A DNA stretch of 37,950 bases from Barthelona sp. PAP020 (taxonomy: Eukaryota; Metamonada: BaSk clade), in the NCBI GenBank assembly GCA_040182905.1, contig JARQWU010000073.1, forward strand, positions 1 to 37,950, written 5' to 3'. Both the position numbers and the translations under genes were made by a program. Under the pieces are notes generated by a model that saw nothing but the letters and a program-made list of their open reading frames with translations, was not told the DNA's origin and did not search any database. Numbering within the stretch: the first letter of the stretch is position 1; each line of letters opens with the position of its first letter. Shown piece by piece: positions 8,368 through 17,346 of the stretch.

Positions 8368-9873
8368 ATGACATCTCCTTCAGATTTTGTTGAAGATGAT
8401 GAATTTGAAGAAGCTTCGATGGAAAAACCACTTGATCCACGATTTTTAATTAAAAATTTAGACACAGGAGAAGTATTTGAAGTTTTACCTGACAGTTTAT
8501 CTGTATCTATATCTGATCCTATTGCTTTTCGTGTTAGAGATGATCTTGCTTATGATCAAACGACTCAAACAATTATATCTACAGAAACACCAACTCAAGA
8601 AGTCAGTGGCGGATTTTTATCAAAATTATTTGGAGATACAACTTCTAAAGCGACTAATACTCAACATGAAATTGAATCAGAACCTGATGAATATATTCAG
8701 AATCGAAAAGTTGTTAATTCAGTTTATGTTGACTCTCATCATAAGATGAATGTATTGGAATTGTCCAATTTCCGATTTATTCAACGTTTTGATGGCTCTG
8801 CAGGTCATATATGGGCATGTGCTTTTTCTCCAAATGGACAGTATTTTGCCACTGGAGGTCAAGACTCGATTTTGAAGATATATGAGGTTATTGGGAAAGA
8901 TGATCCGTTGCCAACACAAACATATAATTATGTTGACCAGCATCCTGATACTTTGATGAGATTTGAACGAGAACATAACGATAGGCCCGTATTACATCCA
9001 ATTTCAATTGATTACAAGGCTCATTCTGGCGATATTATTGATATATGTTGGTCAGAATCTACGTTTTTGTTGACTGCCTCACTAGATCACACGGTAAGAT
9101 TGTTTCATCCTGATAGAAGCTCACAATTAGCTGTATTTAAGCATCGAGATTTTGTTACAGGTATTGCTTTTTGTCCTTCTGATGATCGCTTTTTTGTTAG
9201 TGTTTGTTTGGATGGCAGAGTGAGAAAATGGAATATTCAATCCCGTCGTGTTGTGGCATGGGCTGATCCTCATGCTTTACCAACAGCTCTAGCATGGCAT
9301 GGAAACATCATTGCTGTTGGATGTCATAATGGCAAGGTTTTCTTTTATCAATCTGATGATCTTCAGTTCATAACATCATTAGAGTGTCGTTCCCGTCGAG
9401 GTAAACGAAGTCGAGGATCAAAAGTAACCGGTATTCGCTTTTTAGGGGATAATGGTGACCGAGTAGCGGTTAGCACAAATGACTCAAGGATAAGGATGTA
9501 CACATTGGAAGATTACTTGCAAGTAAAGAAATATAAGGGACATACAAACGAAATGTCGCAATTGGGTCTCATTGTGACAGATTCAAACAGTCATATCATT
9601 AGCGGTTCTGAATGTGGGCACTTATTCATATGGCCTGTCTCTCCTAATTACGTTCCTAGTTTGAATCCCAAGTGGATTAAATGGAGATCTGATCATTCCG
9701 AAAGTTATGAAGTATTCAGAGCGATTCCCAAAGAATGTAGCATTAGTCAAATAGCAGTTGCCAACAATAATGTACTCAAAAGAGTTTTTGGTAGAGTTGG
9801 TGTGAATTGCGAGTTTTTTATTGTTGTTGTTTGCGATTCTTGTGGTATGATAAGAGTTTTTGCCAATTCATGA
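8368..9873 (+). CDS. WD40-repeat protein, WDR44 (rabphilin-11)-like
   Basis: 501 aa. An acidic, disordered N-terminus (about 1-120) precedes WD repeats from about residue 130 to the end. The first is AGHIWACAFSPNGQYFATGG, then HSGDIIDICW with SLDHTVRLF, HRDFVTGIAFCP with DGRVRKWN, and a later KVTGIRFLGDNG with NDSRIRMYTL, then KYKGHTNEMSQLG and SGSECGHLFIWPV. The RGSKVTGI..(S/T)NDSRIR(M/L)Y..K YKGH block is characteristic of the WDR44 family. Mammalian WDR44 binds GTP-Rab11 in endosome recycling, so a role in vesicle traffic is inferred. The start is the ATG at 8368; the frame upstream offers only a non-ATG codon. Confidence 0.8.
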   Translation: MTSPSDFVEDDEFEEASMEKPLDPRFLIKNLDTGEVFEVLPDSLSVSISDPIAFRVRDDLAYDQTTQTIISTETPTQEVSGGFLSKLFGDTTSKATNTQHEIESEPDEYIQNRKVVNSVYVDSHHKMNVLELSNFRFIQRFDGSAGHIWACAFSPNGQYFATGGQDSILKIYEVIGKDDPLPTQTYNYVDQHPDTLMRFEREHNDRPVLHPISIDYKAHSGDIIDICWSESTFLLTASLDHTVRLFHPDRSSQLAVFKHRDFVTGIAFCPSDDRFFVSVCLDGRVRKWNIQSRRVVAWADPHALPTALAWHGNIIAVGCHNGKVFFYQSDDLQFITSLECRSRRGKRSRGSKVTGIRFLGDNGDRVAVSTNDSRIRMYTLEDYLQVKKYKGHTNEMSQLGLIVTDSNSHIISGSECGHLFIWPVSPNYVPSLNPKWIKWRSDHSESYEVFRAIPKECSISQIAVANNNVLKRVFGRVGVNCEFFIVVVCDSCGMIRVFANS

Positions 9874-10523
9874 AAAAAACCTTTTGTGAGTCTTTTTTTG
9901 TTCCGTTATTATCTTTTTCATTTTTATTGAGCTTTGTGAATATTTTTTATTGTTTTTTCCTTTTTAAAAAAATATATGTTATTTTACAGGTAAATATTTG
10001 TGTACACACATAAGTTTTGTTATTATCATTTTTTTGTTGAAACATAAAATTGCAAGAAAAAAATATTTGTCTTTAATCTTTTGAACAACAGAAGAGCATT
10101 ACTAATTCTGAATTTTTAAAGTTTATGATTTAATTGTATGCTTCAGTAATTGCTCAAAATAGTTTAAGGCACCCATATTTCAAAAAAATTTATCTTGATT
10201 GTGCAGGTTTTCTTGAATTCAGCATGGCAGGTCAAAAATTTGGGGGTAAGTTGAGGAAAAGTTCCGTACCTTGGAGAAAAAAGGATGAAGACCTTTGAGA
10301 GAAAACAATCTTCTCCAACTACTGTAAAAACAAAAAAAATAGGAAATTTCAACAATGCCGTAAAAAATTAGACTAAAATTTACAAATAAAGAAAATTGAG
10401 GATTTTTTGGGTGTTTTTTGGCTATTTTAGCTGTCTGAAAAGTTCAAATAGACAAAAATAACACCTAAATTAACATTTATTTCAATTGTGAAAAAAAGAA
10501 ACAAGAAATCAATTGAGATTGAC
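9874..10523. other. Convergent intergenic region with only short open frames
   Basis: This 650-bp region lies between the 3' ends of the WDR44-like and phosphoesterase genes. At 10224-10376 the plus strand has two short overlapping frames with basic, protein-like residues (one starting MAGQKFGGKLRKSS, the other MKTFERKQSS). They are in different frames and I can find no intron of the local type to join them. I do not call a gene or an RNA here. Confidence 0.4.
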
Positions 10524-11549
10524 TCAATGATGAATTGGCTTATAGGGTCTGAAATAGCATCTACCTTCTTCAGGGTCATGATAGGGCTGTTCAACAATCT
10601 CTTCACCAGCATACACCCAAGTTTCAATTTCACGTTTCCATTCGGTTAATTCAATAACTCTTGCACCTTTTGGCAAATCACCATATCCACTAAATCCGGT
10701 AGAACGACCAAAATGTAACTTAATACCGCCATGATGTAATCCTTCAAAGTCACACATATGAGCATGTCCACAAAACATGTGATCAACATCTTGTCTTTCT
10801 AAAGCTGCGTTGTAGATACCAGAGTTAACAAAAGGTCCACCAATATCCCAATCTTCCATATGACCTTTTGTAGGTGAACAGAACCATTGAGTTTCATATT
10901 CAGGTAAAGGAATATGGAACCACATAGAACCTCTTAAAATACCGTATTTTTCATAAATTTGTTTTGATTGTTCATAATACCAGTTTACTTGACTGAAATG
11001 AAGTGTATCCATGTTTTCCATGTTCGAATTTTTTGGTACTTTTTGATGAGTGTCTAAAAACCATAAAATGTGAGCAGGGGTTTGACTTTCACTTGAATTA
11101 ATCAAAAGATAATAGTTTGATAATCCAGCAACATCTTCAGGTCCTTTTTTAGTTAAAGATAAATGTTTTCCAAGAGTCTTATCATAAGCATAAATACCTT
11201 CACGATTGAGATTGTGCTCATGATCATGATTGCCAAATACAAAAGCATAAGGATAATTTCCTTCAAGAATAGGTTTTAAAGCACATGCCCAAGAAACTTC
11301 ACTCTTTTCATCAGGTTTAAGGAGAAAACCACTGATTAAATCACCAGTAATAATAACTAAATCAGGTTTTTCCTTATCTAATATTGTTTTCATAAGGTTT
11401 TGAGACTTGATATCATTTTCAACGCAATTTTGAACATGAATATCTGTAAATTGAACAATTTTAAATTTTCCGTCTGAGTTAAAGGACAAGTCAGCATAAA
11501 TAATGGTAAATATGGAAATAACTACCAAAATATTAATCAATTGATTCAT
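10524..11549 (-). CDS. Secreted calcineurin-like phosphoesterase (Dcr2 / plant PAP29-type)
   Basis: 341 aa. A hydrophobic N-terminus with a likely cleavage after IIYA (about residue 19) marks a secreted or vacuolar protein. The metallophosphatase metal motifs occur in order: TDIH (D36, H38), GD (69-70), GNHDHEH (GNHD at 106-109), FHIPLPEYE (third-metal-ligand region) and GHAH (261-264) followed by M.DFEG. The combination of GDLISGF, FGNHDHE, FHIPLPE and PFVNSGIY...D is that of the Dcr2/PAP14-28-29 branch. That branch normally has GHDH; Ala replaces the variable second residue here, and both His are kept. Substrate unknown. The start ATG at 11549 opens directly into the signal peptide. Confidence 0.85.
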   Translation of the reverse strand: MNQLINILVVISIFTIIYADLSFNSDGKFKIVQFTDIHVQNCVENDIKSQNLMKTILDKEKPDLVIITGDLISGFLLKPDEKSEVSWACALKPILEGNYPYAFVFGNHDHEHNLNREGIYAYDKTLGKHLSLTKKGPEDVAGLSNYYLLINSSESQTPAHILWFLDTHQKVPKNSNMENMDTLHFSQVNWYYEQSKQIYEKYGILRGSMWFHIPLPEYETQWFCSPTKGHMEDWDIGGPFVNSGIYNAALERQDVDHMFCGHAHMCDFEGLHHGGIKLHFGRSTGFSGYGDLPKGARVIELTEWKREIETWVYAGEEIVEQPYHDPEEGRCYFRPYKPIHH

Positions 11550-11843
11550 TCAATTAAAAAAAAATTTCAAAACGAAGATTGATTGTGATTAAATTATTTG
11601 AAAAATATTTTTGAATGAGATTTAAATTATTTTAGTGACTTTATTGATTCATAAAAGATTGTCTATTTGAGAAGGTACATTTCAGATTTGTTAAAAATTT
11701 ACTTCTTTAAAAAAATAATGAATTCTGCATCATCATTGTGAAAAAGTCCTTGGGGAAGAAGCCTTCATTTTGTTTGGGAGAAAATTGTTGACCAAAAAGG
11801 AGTTCGATTTTTCAGGTTTCAATTTTTTTTTTGTTGTTTTGAA

Positions 11844-14081
11844 ATGTTGTGGCCATTATTATCCTTTGTTTTTGTTTGTTCAGTCATTGGAATTATTGTT
11901 GCCATCCTTTATGGACGTCATGTTCTTAATTCTCCTAAAGGAGATGAGAAAATGCAACGAGTTTCATCTTGGATTGTTGCTGCCGCTAATGGATTTATGA
12001 ATCGTCAATACAAAGTTATTGGTACACTTTCAATTGTATTTGCTTTGGTAATTTTTGGTGTTTGGTTATTAAGAGGAGACGTTAAGACTCCCATTCCTAT
12101 TTATTCTGAAGCTGTTTTGAATGCTGTTTCATTCCTTTTTGGTGCCATTTGTTCCGGAATTGCAGGTTATGTTGGTATGAAAGTTGCTGTTCGTGCTAAT
12201 CTCAATACTGCGGCTGCTTGTGTTCATTCAACATCAAGAGGTGTTGTTATGGCCCTTCGTGCTGGTGGATTATCTGGTTTCCTTGTTGTATCCATGTCAC
12301 TTGCCGGTGTTGCTGGTGTTTATGCCATTACCGATGTTATTTTCAAGAGTAATCCCAATGTTACAGTTTCTAATATTCCTTCTCTTATTGTTGGTTATGG
12401 TTTTGGTGCTTCATTTGTTGCTTTGTTTGCTCAATTAGGAGGTGGTATCTATACAAAGGGAGCTGATGTTGGTGCTGATTTAATTGGAAAGGTTGAAAAT
12501 GACCTTCGTGAAGATGATCCTCGTAATGCTGCTGTTATTGCTGATCTTACTGGTGATTGTGCTGGTGATTGTGCTGGTCGTTCTGCTGATTTATTTGAAT
12601 CTCTTGCTGCTGAAAATATTGGAGCTATGATTCTTGGTGCTTCTATTGCTCCAAAGGTCACTGATGACGTTACAAATGTCATCTTGTTCCCCCTTGTTGT
12701 CAGATCTGTTGGTTTACTTTGTTGTATTATTGGTACATTCTTTGTACGTGAAAAAGATGAGAGTAAGCCTTTGTTAGGAGATGATCCCTCTGACTTATCC
12801 AGACCTGTCTCTGATGTCAGTCCCATGGGTATGCTTAATTTTGGATTTGTTATTTCTGCTGTTCTTTGTACTCTTGGTTTCTGGGGTACTTGCTATTGGT
12901 TGCTTGATTTTTCAAAGGTTCCTGGAGCTTGGTGGAAATTCGGTATTTGTGGTACCATCGGTATTGTTGCTGCTTGGGGTTTTGTTATAGTTACTGATTA
13001 TTATACTGAAGTCAATCGTACACCTACCAATCGTATTGTTGAATCTTCTAAATATGGTCCTGCAAACAATGCTATTGCAGGTATTTCTGTTGGTATGGAA
13101 TCTACTGCCATTCCCACTTTAATTATTTCCATTGCTCTCATTACTTCTTATTGGTTAGGACAAACTGTTGAAGAAGGTCATGGTGGTTTGTTTGGTACTG
13201 CTGCTGCAACTATGGGAATTTTAACTGTTTGTGGTTATGTTTTGGCTATGGATGTCTTCGGTCCTATTGTTGATAATGCCGGTGGTATTGTTGAAATGTC
13301 TGATCAAGATAAAGATATTCGTAGACGTACTGATATGTTAGATGCTTGTGGTAATACTACAAAGGCACTTACCAAGGGATATGCTATTGGTTCTGCTTCA
13401 CTTGCATCTTTCCTTCTTTTCTCAGCTTTCCTTGATGATGCTGAGTATTTCTCTGGTCTTCCACGTGCTACTGTTTCATTGTCAAATCCTAATGTCTTTG
13501 TTGCTGCTTTGATTGGTGCTGCTCTTGTATATCTTTTCTCTGCTTGGACTATGTCTGCTGTTGGTTTTTGTGCTGAAGAAATTATGACTGAAGTTCGTCA
13601 ACAATTAGCTAGATTAGGAGATGATGAGCTTCCTTCTTTGGAAGATTATCAACGTTGTACTGATATTGCCACACGTGCTTCCTTAAGATTGATGGTTAAA
13701 CCTGGATTATTGGTTGTACTCACTCCTATTGCTGTTGGTGTTATTTTCCGTTTCATTGGTCAAGTTCAAGGTAATCGTTTACTTGGTATTGATACTTTAG
13801 CTGGTTTCTTGATGATTGCAACTATTTCTGGTATTTTAATGGCATTGTTCTTGAACAATGCTGGAGGTGCTTGGGATAATGCTAAGAAACAATCTGAAGT
13901 ATTGTATAAAGAAGATGCTCCTCAAGGCTCAAAGAATCGTTATACTTTGGATGCTGCTGTAAACGGAGATTGTATTGGTGATTTCTTCAAAGATGCTGCT
14001 GGTCCATCCATTCATATTTTCATCAAGCTTATTGCTACAGTTACTTTGGTCTTGTGTCCAATTTTCATTGGAAGCAAATAA
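11844..14081 (+). CDS. Membrane-bound H+-translocating pyrophosphatase, type II (K+-independent)
   Basis: 745 aa, multi-spanning throughout. It hydrolyses PPi and pumps protons into an acidic compartment. Substrate-site motifs are present: KGADVGADLIGKVE, DDPRNAAVIADLTGD, SADLFESLAAE, a central DNAGGI, and C-terminal GDCIGDFFKDAAGPS. In the K+-dependence signature GNTTKALT, Lys507 and Thr510 replace the Ala and Gly of K+-dependent enzymes, which assigns it to the K+-independent AVP2-like class. One motif is altered: where the family usually has GDNVGDCA, this protein has GDCAGDCA (237-244), encoded by a perfect 12-base tandem repeat. Compared with its neighbours the gene is rich in GGT/GCT codons, consistent with high expression. 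The start ATG at 11844 leads straight into the first membrane helix. Confidence 0.95.
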   Translation: MLWPLLSFVFVCSVIGIIVAILYGRHVLNSPKGDEKMQRVSSWIVAAANGFMNRQYKVIGTLSIVFALVIFGVWLLRGDVKTPIPIYSEAVLNAVSFLFGAICSGIAGYVGMKVAVRANLNTAAACVHSTSRGVVMALRAGGLSGFLVVSMSLAGVAGVYAITDVIFKSNPNVTVSNIPSLIVGYGFGASFVALFAQLGGGIYTKGADVGADLIGKVENDLREDDPRNAAVIADLTGDCAGDCAGRSADLFESLAAENIGAMILGASIAPKVTDDVTNVILFPLVVRSVGLLCCIIGTFFVREKDESKPLLGDDPSDLSRPVSDVSPMGMLNFGFVISAVLCTLGFWGTCYWLLDFSKVPGAWWKFGICGTIGIVAAWGFVIVTDYYTEVNRTPTNRIVESSKYGPANNAIAGISVGMESTAIPTLIISIALITSYWLGQTVEEGHGGLFGTAAATMGILTVCGYVLAMDVFGPIVDNAGGIVEMSDQDKDIRRRTDMLDACGNTTKALTKGYAIGSASLASFLLFSAFLDDAEYFSGLPRATVSLSNPNVFVAALIGAALVYLFSAWTMSAVGFCAEEIMTEVRQQLARLGDDELPSLEDYQRCTDIATRASLRLMVKPGLLVVLTPIAVGVIFRFIGQVQGNRLLGIDTLAGFLMIATISGILMALFLNNAGGAWDNAKKQSEVLYKEDAPQGSKNRYTLDAAVNGDCIGDFFKDAAGPSIHIFIKLIATVTLVLCPIFIGSK
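12552..12575 (+). repeat. Perfect 12-bp tandem repeat inside the pyrophosphatase active-site motif
   Basis: GGTGATTGTGCT occurs twice in a row, encoding GDCA-GDCA at residues 237-244. The second copy corresponds to the conserved GDCA of the family, so the first copy looks like a local duplication or conversion that replaced the usual GDNV. Confidence 0.85.
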
Positions 14082-14236
14082 GGAATAAATGGTGTGTAAA
14101 CGTTTTTTCTTTTTTTATTGTGACGTTTTCAAAACTCACTAATGTTAGTTTAAAGATTGAGTTGAAGGAGAACATCTTAACAACAGGGTTATCGTTTCAA
14201 AAGATAAAGGAAAAAAAAAGAAACTACAATTTTTAT

Positions 14237-14962
14237 CTACTCATCATTGTTATCATCTCTTTCAATGAAATTGTCTATTTGTTCTGGAGTATACTGTACA
14301 ATTCCTTCTTTATCACACAGAATCAAGTCAATTTGATCACTTTTCAACTGTGTATCATGAGGTAAAGACTTTTCCAAGGCAACAATGGCATGTTGAATTA
14401 AATCATTCACATTCGCATCTTCAAATGCTTCTAAATGAGCATTTAAGTATGTTCTGGAAGCTTCAGTTCTGGAACCAACAGCATGGGCATAATATTCATA
14501 AAAATCACCAGAAGCTGAAACACAGTATAAATGCGGTCCAGTAAAATCAACACCACCAAGTAAAATACTGGCTCCATATGGTCTATTTCCTGCTGAAATT
14601 GTATTACTATGAACCTTTGAAGCCAAGGAATAGATAAGTTTCTTTGTAGGAATATGTTCGGAATACACATAGTTATGAGAACGACATTCTGATTTCAAAA
14701 AATTTGTCAGTAAACGAACATCTGAAGTAAGTCCCAAGCCAACACATGCAGTATGGGTATTTAATTTGAATATTTTTTGATGTGAATGTGCTAATGAACC
14801 AATATCTTTCTTTAAAGCACATAAAATTAAATGAGTTTTGGTTTTGATACCAATCGTTGCAGAGCCATATTGTTTTGAACATTGACAAGCATAATCAACT
14901 TGATGTAAATCTCCTTCTGGTGAAAATGTCGCAATATCGCGATCATACAAAGAACGGTTCAT
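14237..14962 (-). CDS. PSMA1: 20S proteasome alpha subunit, alpha6 (PSMA1) type
   Basis: 241 aa. Alpha subunits form the outer gating rings of the 20S core. The N-terminal signature YDRDIATFSPEGDLHQVDYA is canonical, with the YD.D..T.SPEG...Q..YA gate helix H0. The downstream KQYGSATIGIKTKTHLILCALK, LTSDVRLLTNFLKSECRSHNY, NRPYGASILLGGVD and GPHLYCVSASGDFYEYYAHAVGSRTEASRTYL fit PSMA1 best; the hallmark is GP.(I/L)(F/Y)...SG.(Y/F)......(S/A)(I/V)G.R.....TYL. The start is the ATG at 14962, five residues before YDRD; upstream only TTG would extend it. It converges with the pyrophosphatase gene, 155 bp between stops. Confidence 0.93.
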   Translation of the reverse strand: MNRSLYDRDIATFSPEGDLHQVDYACQCSKQYGSATIGIKTKTHLILCALKKDIGSLAHSHQKIFKLNTHTACVGLGLTSDVRLLTNFLKSECRSHNYVYSEHIPTKKLIYSLASKVHSNTISAGNRPYGASILLGGVDFTGPHLYCVSASGDFYEYYAHAVGSRTEASRTYLNAHLEAFEDANVNDLIQHAIVALEKSLPHDTQLKSDQIDLILCDKEGIVQYTPEQIDNFIERDDNNDE

Positions 14963-15068
14963 GAAAAAAAAAAGGAGATCCAACTACAGCAATCACTTTT
15001 TGTTTGGTTTATTTCACACAATTGTGAATCCAAAATGATCAAAAATAGAAATAAATTTATAAAACGAA

Positions 15069-15971
15069 CTAGTTACCATCTAAATTAGAGTTATATGTTT
15101 TTTTTTCACAAGAATGATCCAATGGACTTGTTATCGATCTGGTAGTCAATGATCTGGGTAAAGTAACACTTTCACGTTGATATTTTGGACTTTTCTCATG
15201 AAAATTCATGACCAAATCATGTTTTGGCGCTGAAATTGGAATTATCAGTTGAGACTTTTTAAACCCAGTCCAATGACCTATTTTTGTTCTGCCATCAACA
15301 ACTTGAATCTGTTGTTTTAACAACATATCCATTAAAGGATTAGACACTCGGTAATTTGCCTGCGTATTGGATGACAGTTCTTTCTTTTTGTTTCTATTAA
15401 CATGATTTTTAGAAAGTTGCAAAAGCTTCTCAGATTTTTTCCTTAACGTCTTTGAATAGGATCGTGGTGTTGTCACGTTATTATTTAATGATGTTTCAGT
15501 GAGAAAAAAGCTACTATTATTGTCATCATTGCCGTTTATGTCTAAAGACATATCTACATTGTCAGTTTCCATTTCTTCCAATGATCTAGAAGATAAATCC
15601 ATGTCGTCTTCAGAAAAGGAACGATAACTATCAACTTCAGGAGGGTTTACAGGACAGGAAAAAGAAGAATCAAAATAAGTAATAGTAGGAGCTTCAATAT
15701 GGTGCCAATCTTCATTTTTTTCAATATTAGATGAGCCTAATATAAAATTAGATGACCAACTTCTCGAATTCTCAAATAATCGAAGATTTGACATTTTCAA
15801 TTCTCGAAATTGTTTTTTATTCTTTTTATTTATACCTTTCATTCCAACAGAATAAATACTATCAGAAGAAGGACTCATTTTCATCTGATCAAATGTTTGT
15901 GATGATATTGGTGCGAATTTCTTTTTGTTTAATGTGTTCGTAACCAAAAATTCGTCTGGAGCGTGAGACAT
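15069..15971 (-). CDS. Hypothetical Ser/Asn-rich protein, 300 aa
   Basis: Not recognised. The protein is rich in Ser, Asn, Lys and acidic residues and looks mostly disordered. Features: MSHAPDEF start, several basic clusters (KGINKKNKKQ, KTLRKKSEK, NRNKKKE), many SP/TP or SS sites, and an acidic middle (FSEDDMDL, MDISDNG-like stretches). The more ordered part is about residues 205-265 (PLMDMLLKQQIQVVDGR, IGHWTGFKKSQLIIPI). There is no transmembrane segment or signal peptide. It could be a phosphorylated regulator or cytoskeletal adaptor, but nothing in the sequence decides this. The ATG at 15971 is the first in frame. Confidence 0.7.
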   Translation of the reverse strand: MSHAPDEFLVTNTLNKKKFAPISSQTFDQMKMSPSSDSIYSVGMKGINKKNKKQFRELKMSNLRLFENSRSWSSNFILGSSNIEKNEDWHHIEAPTITYFDSSFSCPVNPPEVDSYRSFSEDDMDLSSRSLEEMETDNVDMSLDINGNDDNNSSFFLTETSLNNNVTTPRSYSKTLRKKSEKLLQLSKNHVNRNKKKELSSNTQANYRVSNPLMDMLLKQQIQVVDGRTKIGHWTGFKKSQLIIPISAPKHDLVMNFHEKSPKYQRESVTLPRSLTTRSITSPLDHSCEKKTYNSNLDGN

Positions 15972-16295
15972 ATTTAATATTTCTTCGAATATATTGAATA
16001 TTTTTCAACAGTTCATTGATTAGTTAAATAAAAAATATTAAACCTTCCTTTATTTTTTTTCACACAATTTATTTCATTTAATTGGATTTCAATTTTGTTT
16101 GGTTTCACTTTGATTGCATAACTTTTAAAATTTTAATGTTGTAAACAATGAATTGGTCCATTTTTATTTGTTTCTTTAATGCTTCTTTTTCAAGTTAGTT
16201 TCGATATGTAGAATTTTTTGAAATCATTCTATTGACATGTATTTATTGTCAAAAGAATTGCCTGCATCTTGCTTTCCATTTAAATATTGTTTTAT
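15972..16295. promoter_or_regulatory. Divergent intergenic region, no motif defined
   Basis: This 324-bp AT-rich region separates two divergently transcribed genes, so it presumably contains both promoters. It holds A/T runs and no open frame. I cannot define a promoter element in it. Confidence 0.35.
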
Positions 16296-16988
16296 ATGTC
16301 TATTACAGAAGATCAAGCTGAACAATTTTTACGAACAATCAATAGTACAAACAATTTTTGGTCTATATTCAACTAATTCCAGTTTTAAAAGAACAGAATG
16401 CAAAATTAATTGAATATCAAAAAGCAAGGTATTTTGCTTGATTTTTTTTGATTTATTCTAACCAATAGTTTTGCATTACATAAAAAGCATCATGAAAATC
16501 TTCAAAAAGTTGTAGAATCTGTAACTGCCTTGCAATTGGCTTTAAATCAACCTTCAAATGAAACCAATTCAATAAATAGCATAAGTGATTTAATGCTTGA
16601 GGATGAAATTTCTGGATTCAATTATAATGAATTGATTATTGAGAACAAAGATAATTTAGAAGATCCTGAAATAATAGATAAATTGATAAATATATCAAAT
16701 AGTGAGTTTGAGCAATTGACATCTGAAGCACTTGTTTGTCTTTTTCCAGTGTTTATTACATGGTTATCCAATCGTGAAACAGTTGCCATGGCATTGGTTT
16801 ATTTGTTCGAAATTGCACAGAGCTTTCCTGAATTGTTTAATTTAATAGAAATACAAAAATTGTGGAAAATTTCGCTAAGACTGAAGACAATTGCAAATAC
16901 CGAATTGATGAACGATTCTCAGCTTTTGGGACTGTCTCAGAATGAATTCATCGAGTTGATGAGTTTTGTTGATGAACTAGTAAAATGA
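16296..16988 (+). CDS. Hypothetical coiled-coil protein from three exons, 204 aa
   Basis: The gene is assembled here from exons 16296-16344, 16383-16428 and 16469-16988. The last exon alone has a long open frame with no ATG. Two small introns join it in frame to an ATG at 16296, giving a product that begins MSITEDQAEQFLRTINIL and continues KEQNAKLIEYQKASFALHK. Codon phases are 1 and 2 at the two junctions and the total is 615 nt including TGA. The first 75 residues are strongly helical (coiled-coil-like). The middle is acidic, and residues 110-204 form a second helical region (ALVCLFPVFITWLSN, VALVYLFEIAQ-like). I do not recognise the family. Splicing is inferred from GT-AG ends, branch-like motifs and restored frame. 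Confidence 0.75.
16345..16382 (+). other. Spliceosomal intron, 38 nt
   Basis: Starts GTACAA and ends AACTAATTCCAG, so the CTAAT branch-like element lies within 12 nt of the 3' end. Removing it joins phase-1 exons and bypasses an in-frame TAA. Confidence 0.8.
16429..16468 (+). other. Spliceosomal intron, 40 nt
   Basis: Starts GTATTT and ends TTCTAACCAATAG. The last 12 nt have the same layout as the CKS1 intron end. Removing it joins phase-2 exons and connects the long open frame to the upstream exons. Confidence 0.85.
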
Positions 16989-17346
16989 ACATTTTTTTCT
17001 TTTTGGTCAGTTGAACTTTGGGAAGTTGTGACAAAAAAAGACATATGAAACATGTTTCGAAAATTTGAAGGTGTTCCTCCAGACAATCTCAAGAAAACAA
17101 GTTAAGTTCATCGAAAGACGAATTTTATGAATCGTATTTGACAAAACTATTGTGTAAAAGCAGTTAGCCAATATATTTTTCAGTCTTTGTGGTTGAAAAG
17201 AAAAAAAAAATATGCAGAGAGATAGGTGGTGGAGGATCAGAAAATTCAAAACAAGCCTGAAGTTGACCGATTAGAAGGGATAATAACAAAATAAAGCTTA
17301 TTTACATGTACAACTAGAGCCACAAATATCAAGAAAGAAACAACAA
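16989..17346. other. Convergent gap with several short open stretches, no gene called
   Basis: The plus strand has three short protein-like stretches in different frames: one starting MFRKFEGVPPDNLKK at 17054, one reading SSSKDEFYESYLTKLL, and one ending KKKKICREIGGGGSENSKQA. No intron with the local CTAAC-type acceptor links them. The minus-strand frame at 17007-17249 has no ATG that makes a convincing protein. A decayed or frame-damaged small gene is possible. Confidence 0.35.

Noticed and set aside
17007-17249. 80-codon minus-strand frame in the gap before the 253-aa hypothetical gene
   Set aside because: No conserved motif, and composition is that of AT-rich noncoding DNA.
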